From assembly GCA_965217605.1 (NCBI GenBank), contig CBDCJB010000004.1, forward strand, positions 1-64,000: a stretch of DNA of 64,000 nucleotides, in the 5' to 3' direction. Below, in pieces: positions 16,052 through 24,484 of the stretch. The notes beneath the pieces were generated by a model. That model ran no database searches, had not been told where the DNA came from, and saw nothing but the letters and a program-made list of their open reading frames with translations. Source of the DNA: JAYYZW01 sp965217605. Its GTDB lineage: Bacteria; Pseudomonadota; Gammaproteobacteria; Ga0077536. The position numbers and the translations under genes were made by a program. Numbering within the stretch: the stretch's first letter is position 1; every line of letters starts with the position of its first letter.

Positions 16052-16320
16052 AAGCCGAGGCGCAGCAGTCGATTTCCGAGTTGCCGCCCTTGGGCGCGCC
16101 GAGTTGGATTGGCGAGGATCCGGACATTCGAGCATTGATAAGACAAGGAAACTCGAATTTTTCTGATTGGAGATATCTGCCCGAAAGACCACGTGTCGAG
16201 AGCGGTGTACCAAAGGTGCTGGTCAACGTCGTACAGGTGATGCAGAAGCTTTGTCTCAAGCGCGTTTTGCAATCTCCGGATGTCGCGAATGAAAAGCAAG
16301 ATGGCGGAGAGTCCCCCTAG
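16007..16320 (+). pseudogene. C-terminal remnant of a HEPN-like helical protein, 5' end removed by hsdM copy 4
   Basis: In the frame entering at 16007 the sequence reads GHHLLELYDGLEATIKAEA and, further on, NSNFSDWRYLPER before a long helix (VLVNVVQVMQKLCLKRVL) and a stop at 16320. The pattern GHxLxxLY ... FxxWRYxxE is typical of C-terminal helical HEPN-like domains. There is no start codon or 5' half; the upstream sequence is the hsdM fragment in another frame. Identity of the parent family is uncertain. Confidence 0.4.
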
Positions 16321-16398
16321 TACCGGATCATTTGGCGGACATGGCGGTCGCCTTCGAGTGCGAGCCGTTTTCCACGCCCGCCTCGCCTTGCTCACGGT

Positions 16399-17700
16399 TC
16401 AGTCTCGATCGGGGCAGTCACGGTAGAAGTTCATGAGAGGTTCAAAGAGGTCCAACGTACGGGTGGACAGATACATGAACTGCAGTTCACGACTGTCTAG
16501 ATCGACGTTACCACGGGGCACGTGAAAAACGGACTTGCGAAGAGACTTGAGCGCTGCAAAATCGGGCTCGGACTCTATGAAAGCATCCAGTGCCGGGATT
16601 CGCAACGACGGCGCCTTTTTCATGGCCTGCTTATACAGCCTCAGCGGCTCATGTAACAATGCGAGGGTCACGCCCAGCAACGCTTGTTGGTTGTGATGCT
16701 CCTGTTCCGTTTTTGGAATGGTGTCGGCACGAAAGAACTGTTCGATATCGATTGACGTATCCTTGGATGGATCAACAGGACAGGCAAGTAACTTCTCAGG
16801 ATCAATGTAGGAAGTGAATTCGTTATAGAATGCCAGTGCGCGCATGATCATCTGGACGCAACCCCGTTTTGCTTGTCTTATGCTGTCCGGGTAAAGCGTT
16901 CCGCGTCGACCGGAGTCGTTTGTTGCTGATGATTGTGAGGACCGTATTGGCTCCAGCGCGAAGAATTGAATTTGACTGGGGTTGCCGCGCAGATCCGAGG
17001 GATTGGGCCAGTGCGGCAATGGTCGATGGCAAATCCCTTTGGCGATTCGGTTGAGCTTCTCGATTCGACTGAAGCGTCTTGACTCCAGAGCCCTGCTAGC
17101 GATTTCCTTATCGCCTTCGGTAATGAAGTACGAGCCCATCGAATACCAGAATCTGACAGTATGGGCATCTATCAGGAATTGTGCGTCGAAAATCAGTTTT
17201 GTCAGGGCTTCGCGCTGTCGGTCCTCAGAAGAAAAGATTCCGTCGAGAGCGTCCTGGAATGAAGTGCGGTTTTGGGGGTGAAGTACGCTATCTCTCAACT
17301 CTCGCAAGTGCGCCAAGAAATCCTTGTTGCAGTTCAAGAAATCGGCCAGGGGTGCGTATCTGAAGTTGGAATTCCGCTTAACCAATCTCCTGTATGCCTC
17401 CAGTTCTTCGTGCAGCAGACACAGGTAGACGTCCAAGAGGCTGTCGATGAATATGCGGTGCATGTCGCGGCAGATGCCGGTGAGGTCCGCTTCTATGACT
17501 GACCTCGAATGTGTGGTGTATTTTTGACTGAACAGACCGACCGCTCCGGGGTCGATGATGGAGTTCGAGTCAGTCTCTTCCGAACTTCCCAGGTTGCGCA
17601 GGACGGCGTGGCGGACGCCTTCGAGGACAAGGCATCGATGGTAGTGGATGTTGCAGCAGTGGTGCACTGCAATGGTTTCGGATTTCTTGTCGACGGGCAT
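16399..17700 (-). CDS. Unknown helical protein with duplicated HEPN-like RX4H motif
   Basis: 433 residues; no family recognised. Residues about 88-143 and 341-395 are a visible internal duplication: LL-V-L-LLHE-L--Y, then L--F, a D-F-x-x-L step, and LRxSVxH. Each copy ends in an RX4H motif, R136-H141 (RDSVLH) and R388-H393 (RKSVFH), the spacing used by HEPN ribonucleases. The N-terminus contains His and Cys residues (VHHCCNIHYHRC) that may bind metal. There is no signal peptide or transmembrane segment. The gene is lower in GC than the hsdM copies and lies among restriction and defence remnants, so a defence RNase or toxin role is plausible but unproven. Confidence 0.7.
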   Translation of the reverse strand: MPVDKKSETIAVHHCCNIHYHRCLVLEGVRHAVLRNLGSSEETDSNSIIDPGAVGLFSQKYTTHSRSVIEADLTGICRDMHRIFIDSLLDVYLCLLHEELEAYRRLVKRNSNFRYAPLADFLNCNKDFLAHLRELRDSVLHPQNRTSFQDALDGIFSSEDRQREALTKLIFDAQFLIDAHTVRFWYSMGSYFITEGDKEIASRALESRRFSRIEKLNRIAKGICHRPLPHWPNPSDLRGNPSQIQFFALEPIRSSQSSATNDSGRRGTLYPDSIRQAKRGCVQMIMRALAFYNEFTSYIDPEKLLACPVDPSKDTSIDIEQFFRADTIPKTEQEHHNQQALLGVTLALLHEPLRLYKQAMKKAPSLRIPALDAFIESEPDFAALKSLRKSVFHVPRGNVDLDSRELQFMYLSTRTLDLFEPLMNFYRDCPDRD

Positions 17701-17741
17701 GAAGTTCGAGCGCCGTAACAGGTCGATCTTTTCGTCGATAT

Positions 17742-18100
17742 TTATGAGATGAACCGGTCATGTTGGGCGGGGTAGAACCGCAGGTCCAAAGATGAAGCTC
17801 GTCGACTCCGCGTGTGTCTGGTGGAGCGTCGCCGCTGCTGTGGGATGTGGGGGTTTTTGGGTTTGTCGATTTGAAATCCGGGACGGGCAGCGCTGCCTGT
17901 GAGAAAGATGAGTTGTCTAAGCTCGATGCTCGTCTCGTCAGGAATCCCAGGCTGCCTGGGGTGCTGTTGAACCACGCGCACAGTGCCTTCGGGATGTCCA
18001 GTGGTGTTGTGTCATGCTGGATTGGCACCCACATTGAACCCACCGTCTGCTCTTTGCTGAGGATTGCCAACAGCTTACCGGAGTCCGTCCTAAACTTCGT
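17742..18100 (-). pseudogene. C-terminal remnant of an N6-adenine DNA methyltransferase
   Basis: The minus-strand frame reads TKFRTDSGKLLAIL from the IS256 boundary at 18100, then MWVPIQHDTTPLDIPKALC and AWFNSTPGSLGFLTRRASSL, then PVPDFKSTNP. The NSTPG...RR...LPVPD pattern is that of the target-recognition and C-terminal part of large Eco57I/BREX-like N6 methylases. The catalytic part was removed by IS256 insertion or deletion. The 3' end is degraded, with no conserved sequence after about 17850. Confidence 0.45.
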
Positions 18101-18239
18101 GGGAGTGTTAGAAATTCTGTGTCAATCCTTTAATCTAAGCGGAAAGGGGATTGAATCATGGCAGAGGAATTTGATTTTGAAGCCGCCCTGAAGGCAGTGC
18201 AATCAGGGCAATCGATTACCGGCAAAGACGGTGTGCTAG

Positions 18240-19851
18240 CCCGGATATTTCATAAAAAAAGAGGGCAAGCCCTTTCTAATCCGTTATAATTCAGTTAGTT
18301 AGGCTGAAAACGGAAAGGACTCGCCCGTGACAGAATGTACCCAGACTGCGCTGCAATTTCCAGGCTTTTCTCGCCGCAAGATCGACGTCTCATTCAACGG
18401 CGGTGACATCACTTCCAACGGTGGGGTGCAGTTGCTGCGCTGGGCCGATGAACGGACCGGGTTGATCAAGGCCGCGGCACGGGCCATTGGGGATTCGCGC
18501 CGGAGAAAGAGCTGCACCCACGCTCTGGAGTCGCTGGTCCGACAGCGGGTCTATGGCCTTTCCCTGGGCTATGAGGACCTCAACGACCACGAGGCATTGC
18601 GCGCGGACTTGGCTCTGCAGACGGCGCTTTCCCGGGATGAGTCGCTGGCGAGCCCGTCGACGTTGTGCCGACTGGAGAACCGCGCGAACCGGAACACCGC
18701 GGTGGCCCTGCACAAGGGACTCATTGATAACTTTATCGCCGCTTACAAACAAGCGCCCCGACGACTGATACGCGATGTGGATGCCACCGACGATCGGGTG
18801 CAGGGTGATCAAGCGGGCCGCTTCTTCCACGGCGACTACGACCACGACTGCTGTCTGCCCTTGTACGTGTTCTGTGGCGATCAACGGTTGGTCAGTTATC
18901 TGCGTTCGAGCAAGATCGACGGCGCAAAACACAGTGGGGCGATCTTGGCGCTGTTGATCAAACGGTTGCGCCAGGCGTGGCCGAAGGTCGAGATCCTGGT
19001 GCGCGCCGATGCCGGCTTTTGCCGCTGGCGGATGCTGCGCTGGTTCGATCGCCACGGCGTGGATTACGTCATGGGTATCGCGAAAAACCCGCGTTTGCAC
19101 GATCAATCGTTAGCGTTGCGCACGTTGGCTCAGTGGCGGTATTGGATGATGGGTGAGAAGCAGCGCCTGTTCAGCGAGGTCCGTTACGCCGCACCGACTT
19201 GGGATACCCCGCGACGGGTGATCGTCAAGGCCGAGCACAGCGCCCGCGGCAGCAATCCCCGCTTCGTGGTGACCCACCTCACCGGCAAGGCCCAACGCAT
19301 CTACGACCGCCTCTACTGCGCCCGCGGCGAGATGGAGAACCGGATCAAGGAGCAGCAGTTGGGCCTGTTTGCCGATCGCACCAGTTGCCACACCTGGTGG
19401 GCCAATCAGTTCCGGCTGTTGCTCTCAAGCTTGGCTTACACGCTGTTGGAGACGATCCGCCGGGTGGCACTACACGCAACGGCACGGGCTCGCGCGCAAG
19501 GCGGCACGCTGCGCCTGAAACTATTACGCATCGGCGCCATCGTCTTGCGCAATACCAGGCGCATCCGACTGTTGCTCTCCAGTGCTTACCCCCATCGAGA
19601 ACTGTTCTGCCTGGTGGCCGCTCGCCTCAAGCCGGGATAGTCGTCCCAACGCCAGTCGCCTCGTGTGCGATTCCTTGTGAGTCGGGGTGTCGCTCGCCTC
19701 CGAAACGACTCGTGCATCGCAATCGGCGATAAATCCACCGGTGGCGCGCCGAAACGTCGCGCTCAAGCGCCGCTTCGTGCCACCACCAACGAATTCCGAC
19801 CCATGATCGACCAACTCCACGCACAATCTCACTGCTCATGCAATATCCGGG
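18240..19851 (+). mobile_element. IS1380-family insertion sequence, copy A (1612 bp)
   Basis: Inverted ends read CCCGGATATTTCATAA on the left and CCCGGATATTGCATGA on the right. The element is flanked by CTAG at 18236-18239 and 19852-19855. Removing it restores the IS256 transposase frame (VLGPLVK), which proves the 4-bp duplication. A short hairpin (AAAGAGGGC/GCCCTTT, about 18258-18279) followed by TATAAT about 40 bp before the transposase start may insulate and drive the gene. Confidence 0.92.
18327..19640 (+). CDS. IS1380-family transposase, copy A
   Basis: 437 residues from GTG 18327, preceded by GGAAAGGAC. DDE-type transposase of the IS1380 family: acidic residues at D152 (VDATDD) and D228 (RADAGFCRW) and the C-terminal GEMENRIKEQQLG helix carrying the Glu. 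The protein is full length and differs from copy B by one visible residue (E105 here, A in copy B), so this copy is probably still active. It catalyses cut-and-paste movement of its own element. Confidence 0.93.
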   Translation: MTECTQTALQFPGFSRRKIDVSFNGGDITSNGGVQLLRWADERTGLIKAAARAIGDSRRRKSCTHALESLVRQRVYGLSLGYEDLNDHEALRADLALQTALSRDESLASPSTLCRLENRANRNTAVALHKGLIDNFIAAYKQAPRRLIRDVDATDDRVQGDQAGRFFHGDYDHDCCLPLYVFCGDQRLVSYLRSSKIDGAKHSGAILALLIKRLRQAWPKVEILVRADAGFCRWRMLRWFDRHGVDYVMGIAKNPRLHDQSLALRTLAQWRYWMMGEKQRLFSEVRYAAPTWDTPRRVIVKAEHSARGSNPRFVVTHLTGKAQRIYDRLYCARGEMENRIKEQQLGLFADRTSCHTWWANQFRLLLSSLAYTLLETIRRVALHATARARAQGGTLRLKLLRIGAIVLRNTRRIRLLLSSAYPHRELFCLVAARLKPG

Positions 19852-20322
19852 CTAGGCCCGCTGGTGAAGCAGTTGACGGAGGCAGCGCTGGAGGCAGCGC
19901 TCGATTCGCACCGGGTCGAAGAACTCGCCGAGAACCGCAAGAACGGTAAATCGAAGAAGACCGTGAAAAGCACCAGCGGCGAGTTCGAGCTTGAGACGCC
20001 GCGGGATGGTGCTGGCACGTTCGAGCCGCAGCTGGTGAAAAAACACCAGCGCACGGTCTCCGATGAGATCGAGAGCAAGATTCTGTCGATGTACGGACTT
20101 GGGATGAGCTACGCCGACATTGCCGGGCACGTTGAGGAGATGTAGGGGATCAGCGTCTCGATGGCGGCGATCTCAACGATCACCGACAAACTGATCGACG
20201 CGGTTAAAGCCTGGCTGTGAATCCCGGAGACAAAATGGTCAGTGGAACCGGTCGGATAATCTGACCATCGCGGAGTAAAAGTCCGCATCTTAGGCCCGAG
20301 GCGAACGAGCTGAGGGCGGGAG

Positions 20323-21815
20323 ATGTATTCTGTGGATTTATACAGCCGGGTGCGGCGTGCGTGCCATGTTGAAGGGATGAGCAAGAGCGCGGCGGCGCGC
20401 CAGTTTGGGATCGATCGCAAGACAGTCGCGAAGATGCTGGAGCACGCGGTTGCGCCTGGATACCGCCGGACGGGCCCTCCGGTGCGGCCCAAGCTTGACC
20501 CGTTCATTCCGATCATCGACCAGATCCTCGAAGAGGACAAAGGCCGGCTGAAGAAGCAACGGCACACCGCGAAGCGGATCTTCGAGCGCCTGCGGGACGA
20601 ACACGGCTTCACCGGTGGGGTCACGTCACGGATTACGTACGTGTGAAGAAGCGCCAGATCGGGAGGTCTTCGTGCCGCTGACGCACGCGCCGGGCCATGC
20701 CCAGGTGGACTTCGGCGAGGCGCTTGGTGTGATCGGCGGCGTGCAGCGCAAGCTGCACTATGTTGCGATGGTAGTGCCGCAGTCGGATGCCTTCTTCATC
20801 AAAGCGTATCCTGCCGAGACGGCCGAAGCTTTCTGCGACGGGCATGTCTCGGCGGTTGCGTTTTTTGGCGGTGTGCCGCTATCGGTACTCTACGACAACA
20901 CCACCATCGCGGTTGCGAAGATCCTTGGCGACGGTACTCGCAAGCGCACCAGCGTTTTTTCCGAGTTGCAGTCGCACGACCTGTTCGAGGATCGGTTCGG
21001 CCGGCCGGGCAAGGGCAACGACAAGGGGTCGGTGGAGGGGGTGATCGGCTTTGCCCGGCGGAACTTCCTGGTCCCGATGCCCCGCTTCGAGAGCTTCGAG
21101 GCGCTGAATGCTTGGCTGGAGGTACAGTGCCTCAAGCGCCAGAGCGAGGTGCTGCGCGGGCACAGCGAGATGATCGGCGAACGCTTACTGCACGACCTGG
21201 ATGCCCTGATGGCGTTACCAGCCGTCTGCTACGACGCTTGCGAGAGAGTCAGCACCCGGGCCACGTCGATCTCGATGGTGCGCGACCGCGGCAGCGACGA
21301 CTCGGTGCCAGTCGCCTACGCCCATCACGAGGTTCAGGTTCGAGGCTATGTCGACAAGGTCGTCATCGGCTGCGGAGCTGAGGTGGTCGCGCGGCACCGC
21401 CGATCCTACGAGAAGGCTGACATGGTCTTCGATCCTATGCACTTCCTGCCGCTCCTGGAGCAGAAGGTCGGCGCACTCGACGGCCTGGCCGTTGCAGGGC
21501 TGGGCGTTGCCCGGGGAGTTCGCCACGCTGCGCCGGTTGCTCGAGGCGCGGATGGATAAGCGGGGCAAACGCGAATACGTTCAGGTGCTTCGGCTTCTCG
21601 AGACCTTCGAAATGGACCCTGTCCAAGGCGCCGTCAGGCCGGCGCTCGATCGCGGTGCGATCGGCTACGACGCAGTCAAACACCTGGTGCTGTGCCGGGT
21701 TGAGCGGCGCCCGCCGCGGCTCGATCTCGACATCTATCCCGACCTGCCCCGAGCAAGAGTAGAAACCACGAAGCCGGCCAGCTACATGAGCCTGATGCCG
21801 GGAGCGGCGGTATGA
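20323..21815 (+). pseudogene. istA: istA transposase of the IS21 element, frameshifted
   Basis: The N-terminus (MYSVDLYSRVRRACHVEGMS, HTH) is in one frame to about 20620. The catalytic core (FVPLTHAPGHAQVDFGEALG, then YDNTTIAV and KGSVEGVIGFARRNF) is in a second frame to about 21500, and the C-terminus (FATLRRLLEARMDKRGK to MSLMPGAAV) in a third. The stretch VTDYVRVKK near 20627-20653 is in yet another frame, so at least three indels exist. DDE residues (D in QVDFGE, D in YDN, E in SVEG) are present. Unless the indels are assembly errors the transposase is dead. Confidence 0.85.
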
Positions 21816-22564
21816 GTGACACACCACAAGTGCTGCTGCACCACCACCTCAAGAAGCTCCGCCTGCCCACCTTCCACAGCGAATACGCCAAACTTGCCCG
21901 GCCATGTGCGGCCGAGGGCAACGATCACGTGCAGTATCTTCTCCGGCTCTGCGAACTGGAGCTGATCGAGCGCGAGCGGCGGATGGTCGAACGGCGCATT
22001 AAAGCCGCGAAGTTCCCGGCAACAAAGAGCCTGGATAGCTTCGACTTCAAGGCCATCCCGTCGCTCAACAAGGCACTGACGATGGAACTGGCCCGCTGCG
22101 AGTTCGTCAATCGGCGTGAGAACGTCATCGCCCTGGGCCCGAGCGGCACCGGCAAGACCCACGTTGCCCTCGGCCTGGGACTGGCAGCCTGCCAGAAGGG
22201 TCTGAAGGTCTGCTTCACAATCGCGGCTGCACTTGTGCACGAACTGATCGAAGCCGCAGACGCGCGCCGCCTGCAGCGCCTTCACAAGCAGCTTGCCAGC
22301 CAGGATCTGCTCATCATCGATGAACTCGGCTTCGTACCTCTGTCAAAGACGGGGGCCGAACTGCTCTTCGAGATCATCTCCCAGAGCTACGAACGCGGCT
22401 CGATCATCATCACGTCCAACCTGCCGTTCGACGAATGGACCGAGGTCTTCGGATCGGAACGCCTCACAGGCGCCATTCTCGACCGCCTGACACACCACGT
22501 ACACATCCTCGAAATGAACGGCGAGAGCTTCCGGATGCGCCAAAGCCGCAAGACCAGAACCTGA
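21812..22564 (+). CDS. istB: IstB, AAA+ ATP-binding helper of IS21 transposition
   Basis: 250 residues. Walker A is GPSGTGKT and Walker B is LLIIDELGFVPLS, followed by the sensor region IITSNLPFDEW and the C-terminal LDRLTHHVHILEMNGESFR, all standard IstB features. The ATG overlaps the istA stop (ATGA). IstB selects target DNA and activates IstA. The gene is full length although its partner is broken. Confidence 0.93.
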   Translation: MSDTPQVLLHHHLKKLRLPTFHSEYAKLARPCAAEGNDHVQYLLRLCELELIERERRMVERRIKAAKFPATKSLDSFDFKAIPSLNKALTMELARCEFVNRRENVIALGPSGTGKTHVALGLGLAACQKGLKVCFTIAAALVHELIEAADARRLQRLHKQLASQDLLIIDELGFVPLSKTGAELLFEIISQSYERGSIIITSNLPFDEWTEVFGSERLTGAILDRLTHHVHILEMNGESFRMRQSRKTRT

Positions 22565-22721
22565 TCTCGCAACAGACCAACGGCAACAATACTGGCCTGC
22601 GGTCAGTGCGCCTTGGCACGCGTCAGCTCAATGGGGAGCACGTGCGCCAAGGCGGTGCCAGTACCCGAAAACTGGGGACTATTCCGCCGGTGAATTGACC
22701 CTTTTTGCTCCGGGATTGACA

Positions 22722-22903
22722 ACGCATGTGTGGAGCGCTTCAACGGCAAGTTCCGCGAATACTGTTTCAATCTCAATGGGTTCGCCAGCATCGAGGACGC
22801 GAGAGCGACGACCGATACCTGACAGACGCATTACAACTACATTCGACTACATCGGTCAACCGGCAACAAACCACCTGCCGTGTTCGCAAAGCAAGCTGTC
22901 TGA
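22722..22903 (+). pseudogene. IS3-family orfB C-terminal remnant
   Basis: The frame immediately right of the IS21 end reads NACVERFNGKFREYCFNLN, the DDE glutamate region of IS3-type integrases. It then meets an in-frame TGA and continues HYNYIRLHRSTGNKPPAVF to TGA 22901-22903. Only the last 60 codons remain. 22904-22950 holds nothing recognisable. Confidence 0.75.
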
Positions 22904-22950
22904 TAGGCTTCATCTCCCACATGCCACGTGGCTCGAAATAAAGGGTACGG

Positions 22951-24318
22951 TCAAAGATTGCTGGCTTCGCGGAGTTTGCGCATGATCCGGTCTTCGACCC
23001 ATTGGCTGCTCCACCAATCGATCGGTGTGACAGCCGTGCCATGCAAGAGCATCGTGAAGTGTAGGTGATCGCCTCCCGCCAAGCCCGTCGCACCGCTTCG
23101 CCCGAGTTGTTGGCCCATCTCGCTCATCGCGCCGACTCCGACGTTGATAGATGATAAGTGTGCGTAAAGCGACTGCAGGCCCATGCCATGATCGAGAATC
23201 ACGCTGTTACCGTAAATGCCGAGCCAGCCGGAATGGACGACGCGGCCGCTGTTCGCGGCAAGCACGGGCGCCGCAGCCGTTGAAGCGAGGTCAAAACCCA
23301 AGTGTGTTTGGTGATCGACGACCTCACCTTCATATACATAGTCGCGCTGATCGGCAAAGCCTGATTCGACAGCCGTGTTGATGAGCTGCTTGAAGGCTCC
23401 CTGCCAGAGGATCTCGGGCGCTGTCTTGGCACTCTGGCTCGCAATATACGCATCGTTTTCACGACGCATATCGCTGTTGATCGCGACATAGGACGCCAGC
23501 AGATTGGATGGGTCGTCAACAAAGAAGTCCGGCGAATTCTGCAGGATGGCCGGCACGACGCGCGACATAAAGCTATCATTTAAGTTGATGCGGTTTTCCC
23601 GAAACCGCTTTGGAAAGACACGTTGATCAAAAGTTGCACTGCCTTCGTTGCTGAGAGAATCGCGCGCGAAGACGCTGATGGGCGTGTTGAGATCCTGATC
23701 CCAGGAGAGTGCGTAAAACGCAACATGCAATGATGAATCGGCATTCTCGATACCTGCGCCAGCGGCCGGGAAACCCGGATACTCACGCTCACCTACGCGC
23801 ACGCCCGAGATAGAATCGGCCGGTGTTACACGATAAACGACGAGTTCGGAACCGCCGTGATTAATGTAGTGAAATTGTGATTGCACGCCGATGGCCGGCG
23901 GGCGCAAACGAACTTCAATCTCCAGCTCGGATTTGGTCACGGCCTTGCGATAGCCAAATAATACGGGCCGGACGGCTGTGACGGCGACACTTGCCGCACC
24001 CTCACTGAGCATTTCGAACCGCTGCCGACCGATGGGTTGCCTGAGAACCAAACGATCCTCACCTTCACGCGCGAGCCCAGAGACATCACCGGGCCCAAGA
24101 TTGAATACTTGCAGCGTCTCGCCATCCTGTTCGAGCGTCACATCAAGCCTGTTGAGCTCGCCACCCGGCGTATCGATCGTCATGACGAGTTCACCGATTT
24201 GGCCGATGGCCACTGGCTCTATGAATTCGATGGTGGGACCCGGCGCGCTCCCGGCCCTGAACCAAGCCGCGCCAGCGCCCGCGGCCATTAAGAGCAGTAG
24301 CGCAAAGTATTTTCTCAT
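22951..24318 (-). CDS. M23-family zinc metallopeptidase, membrane-anchored cell-wall endopeptidase
   Basis: 455 residues. An N-terminal hydrophobic segment (LLLLMAAGAGAAWF) after MRKYFA places the protein at the inner membrane or in the periplasm. The C-terminal lysostaphin-type domain shows H339xxxD343 (HLGFD), H387 (LYAHLS) and H418-L-H420 (GDHLHF), the complete zinc and catalytic set. The 300-residue beta-rich middle part is not recognised. M23 enzymes cut peptidoglycan cross-bridges or regulate amidases. Flanked by IS remnants on both sides, it is probably an original chromosomal gene around which elements have accumulated. Confidence 0.88.
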   Translation of the reverse strand: MRKYFALLLLMAAGAGAAWFRAGSAPGPTIEFIEPVAIGQIGELVMTIDTPGGELNRLDVTLEQDGETLQVFNLGPGDVSGLAREGEDRLVLRQPIGRQRFEMLSEGAASVAVTAVRPVLFGYRKAVTKSELEIEVRLRPPAIGVQSQFHYINHGGSELVVYRVTPADSISGVRVGEREYPGFPAAGAGIENADSSLHVAFYALSWDQDLNTPISVFARDSLSNEGSATFDQRVFPKRFRENRINLNDSFMSRVVPAILQNSPDFFVDDPSNLLASYVAINSDMRRENDAYIASQSAKTAPEILWQGAFKQLINTAVESGFADQRDYVYEGEVVDHQTHLGFDLASTAAAPVLAANSGRVVHSGWLGIYGNSVILDHGMGLQSLYAHLSSINVGVGAMSEMGQQLGRSGATGLAGGDHLHFTMLLHGTAVTPIDWWSSQWVEDRIMRKLREASNL

Positions 24319-24484
24319 GCGCTAGATTTTAGCAGTCCTGCGCTGATACAAGTTCTCCGATCGCATGCCGGAGATTCTGTAACCGGGCAGTTGCGCAGAA
24401 TTATTTGCAGGCTCATAACGCGACCAAATAGCTCAACTTGACAATACCGGCTCACCCAACCATGGCGGTCGCAGCTGGGTCTAG

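Larger units (their letters stand above)
18101..20215 (+). mobile_element. IS256-family element remnant, split by IS1380 copy A and truncated by IS21
   Basis: The left end is at GGGAGTGTTAGAAATTCTGT (18101), an IS256-type terminus. A transposase frame starts at ATG 18158 (MAEEFDFEAALKAVQSG, then SITGKDGVL). It is interrupted at CTAG by IS1380 and resumes at 19856 as GPLVKQLTEAALEAALDSH. TAG at about 20143-20145 replaces the Tyr of EEMYG, and downstream codons still read GISVSMAAISTITDKL. The element ends where the IS21 terminus begins at 20216, so the catalytic DDE domain is gone. Confidence 0.8.
20216..22721 (+). mobile_element. IS21-family element with decayed istA and intact istB
   Basis: Ends are TGTGAATCCCGGAGACAAAA on the left (20216) and, reverse-complemented, TGTCAATCCCGGAGCAAAAA on the right (22721), a good inverted pair. 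The element carries istA and istB with overlapping ATGA. It sits at the broken 3' edge of the IS256 remnant and against an IS3 remnant on the right. No target duplication is visible. Confidence 0.88.
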
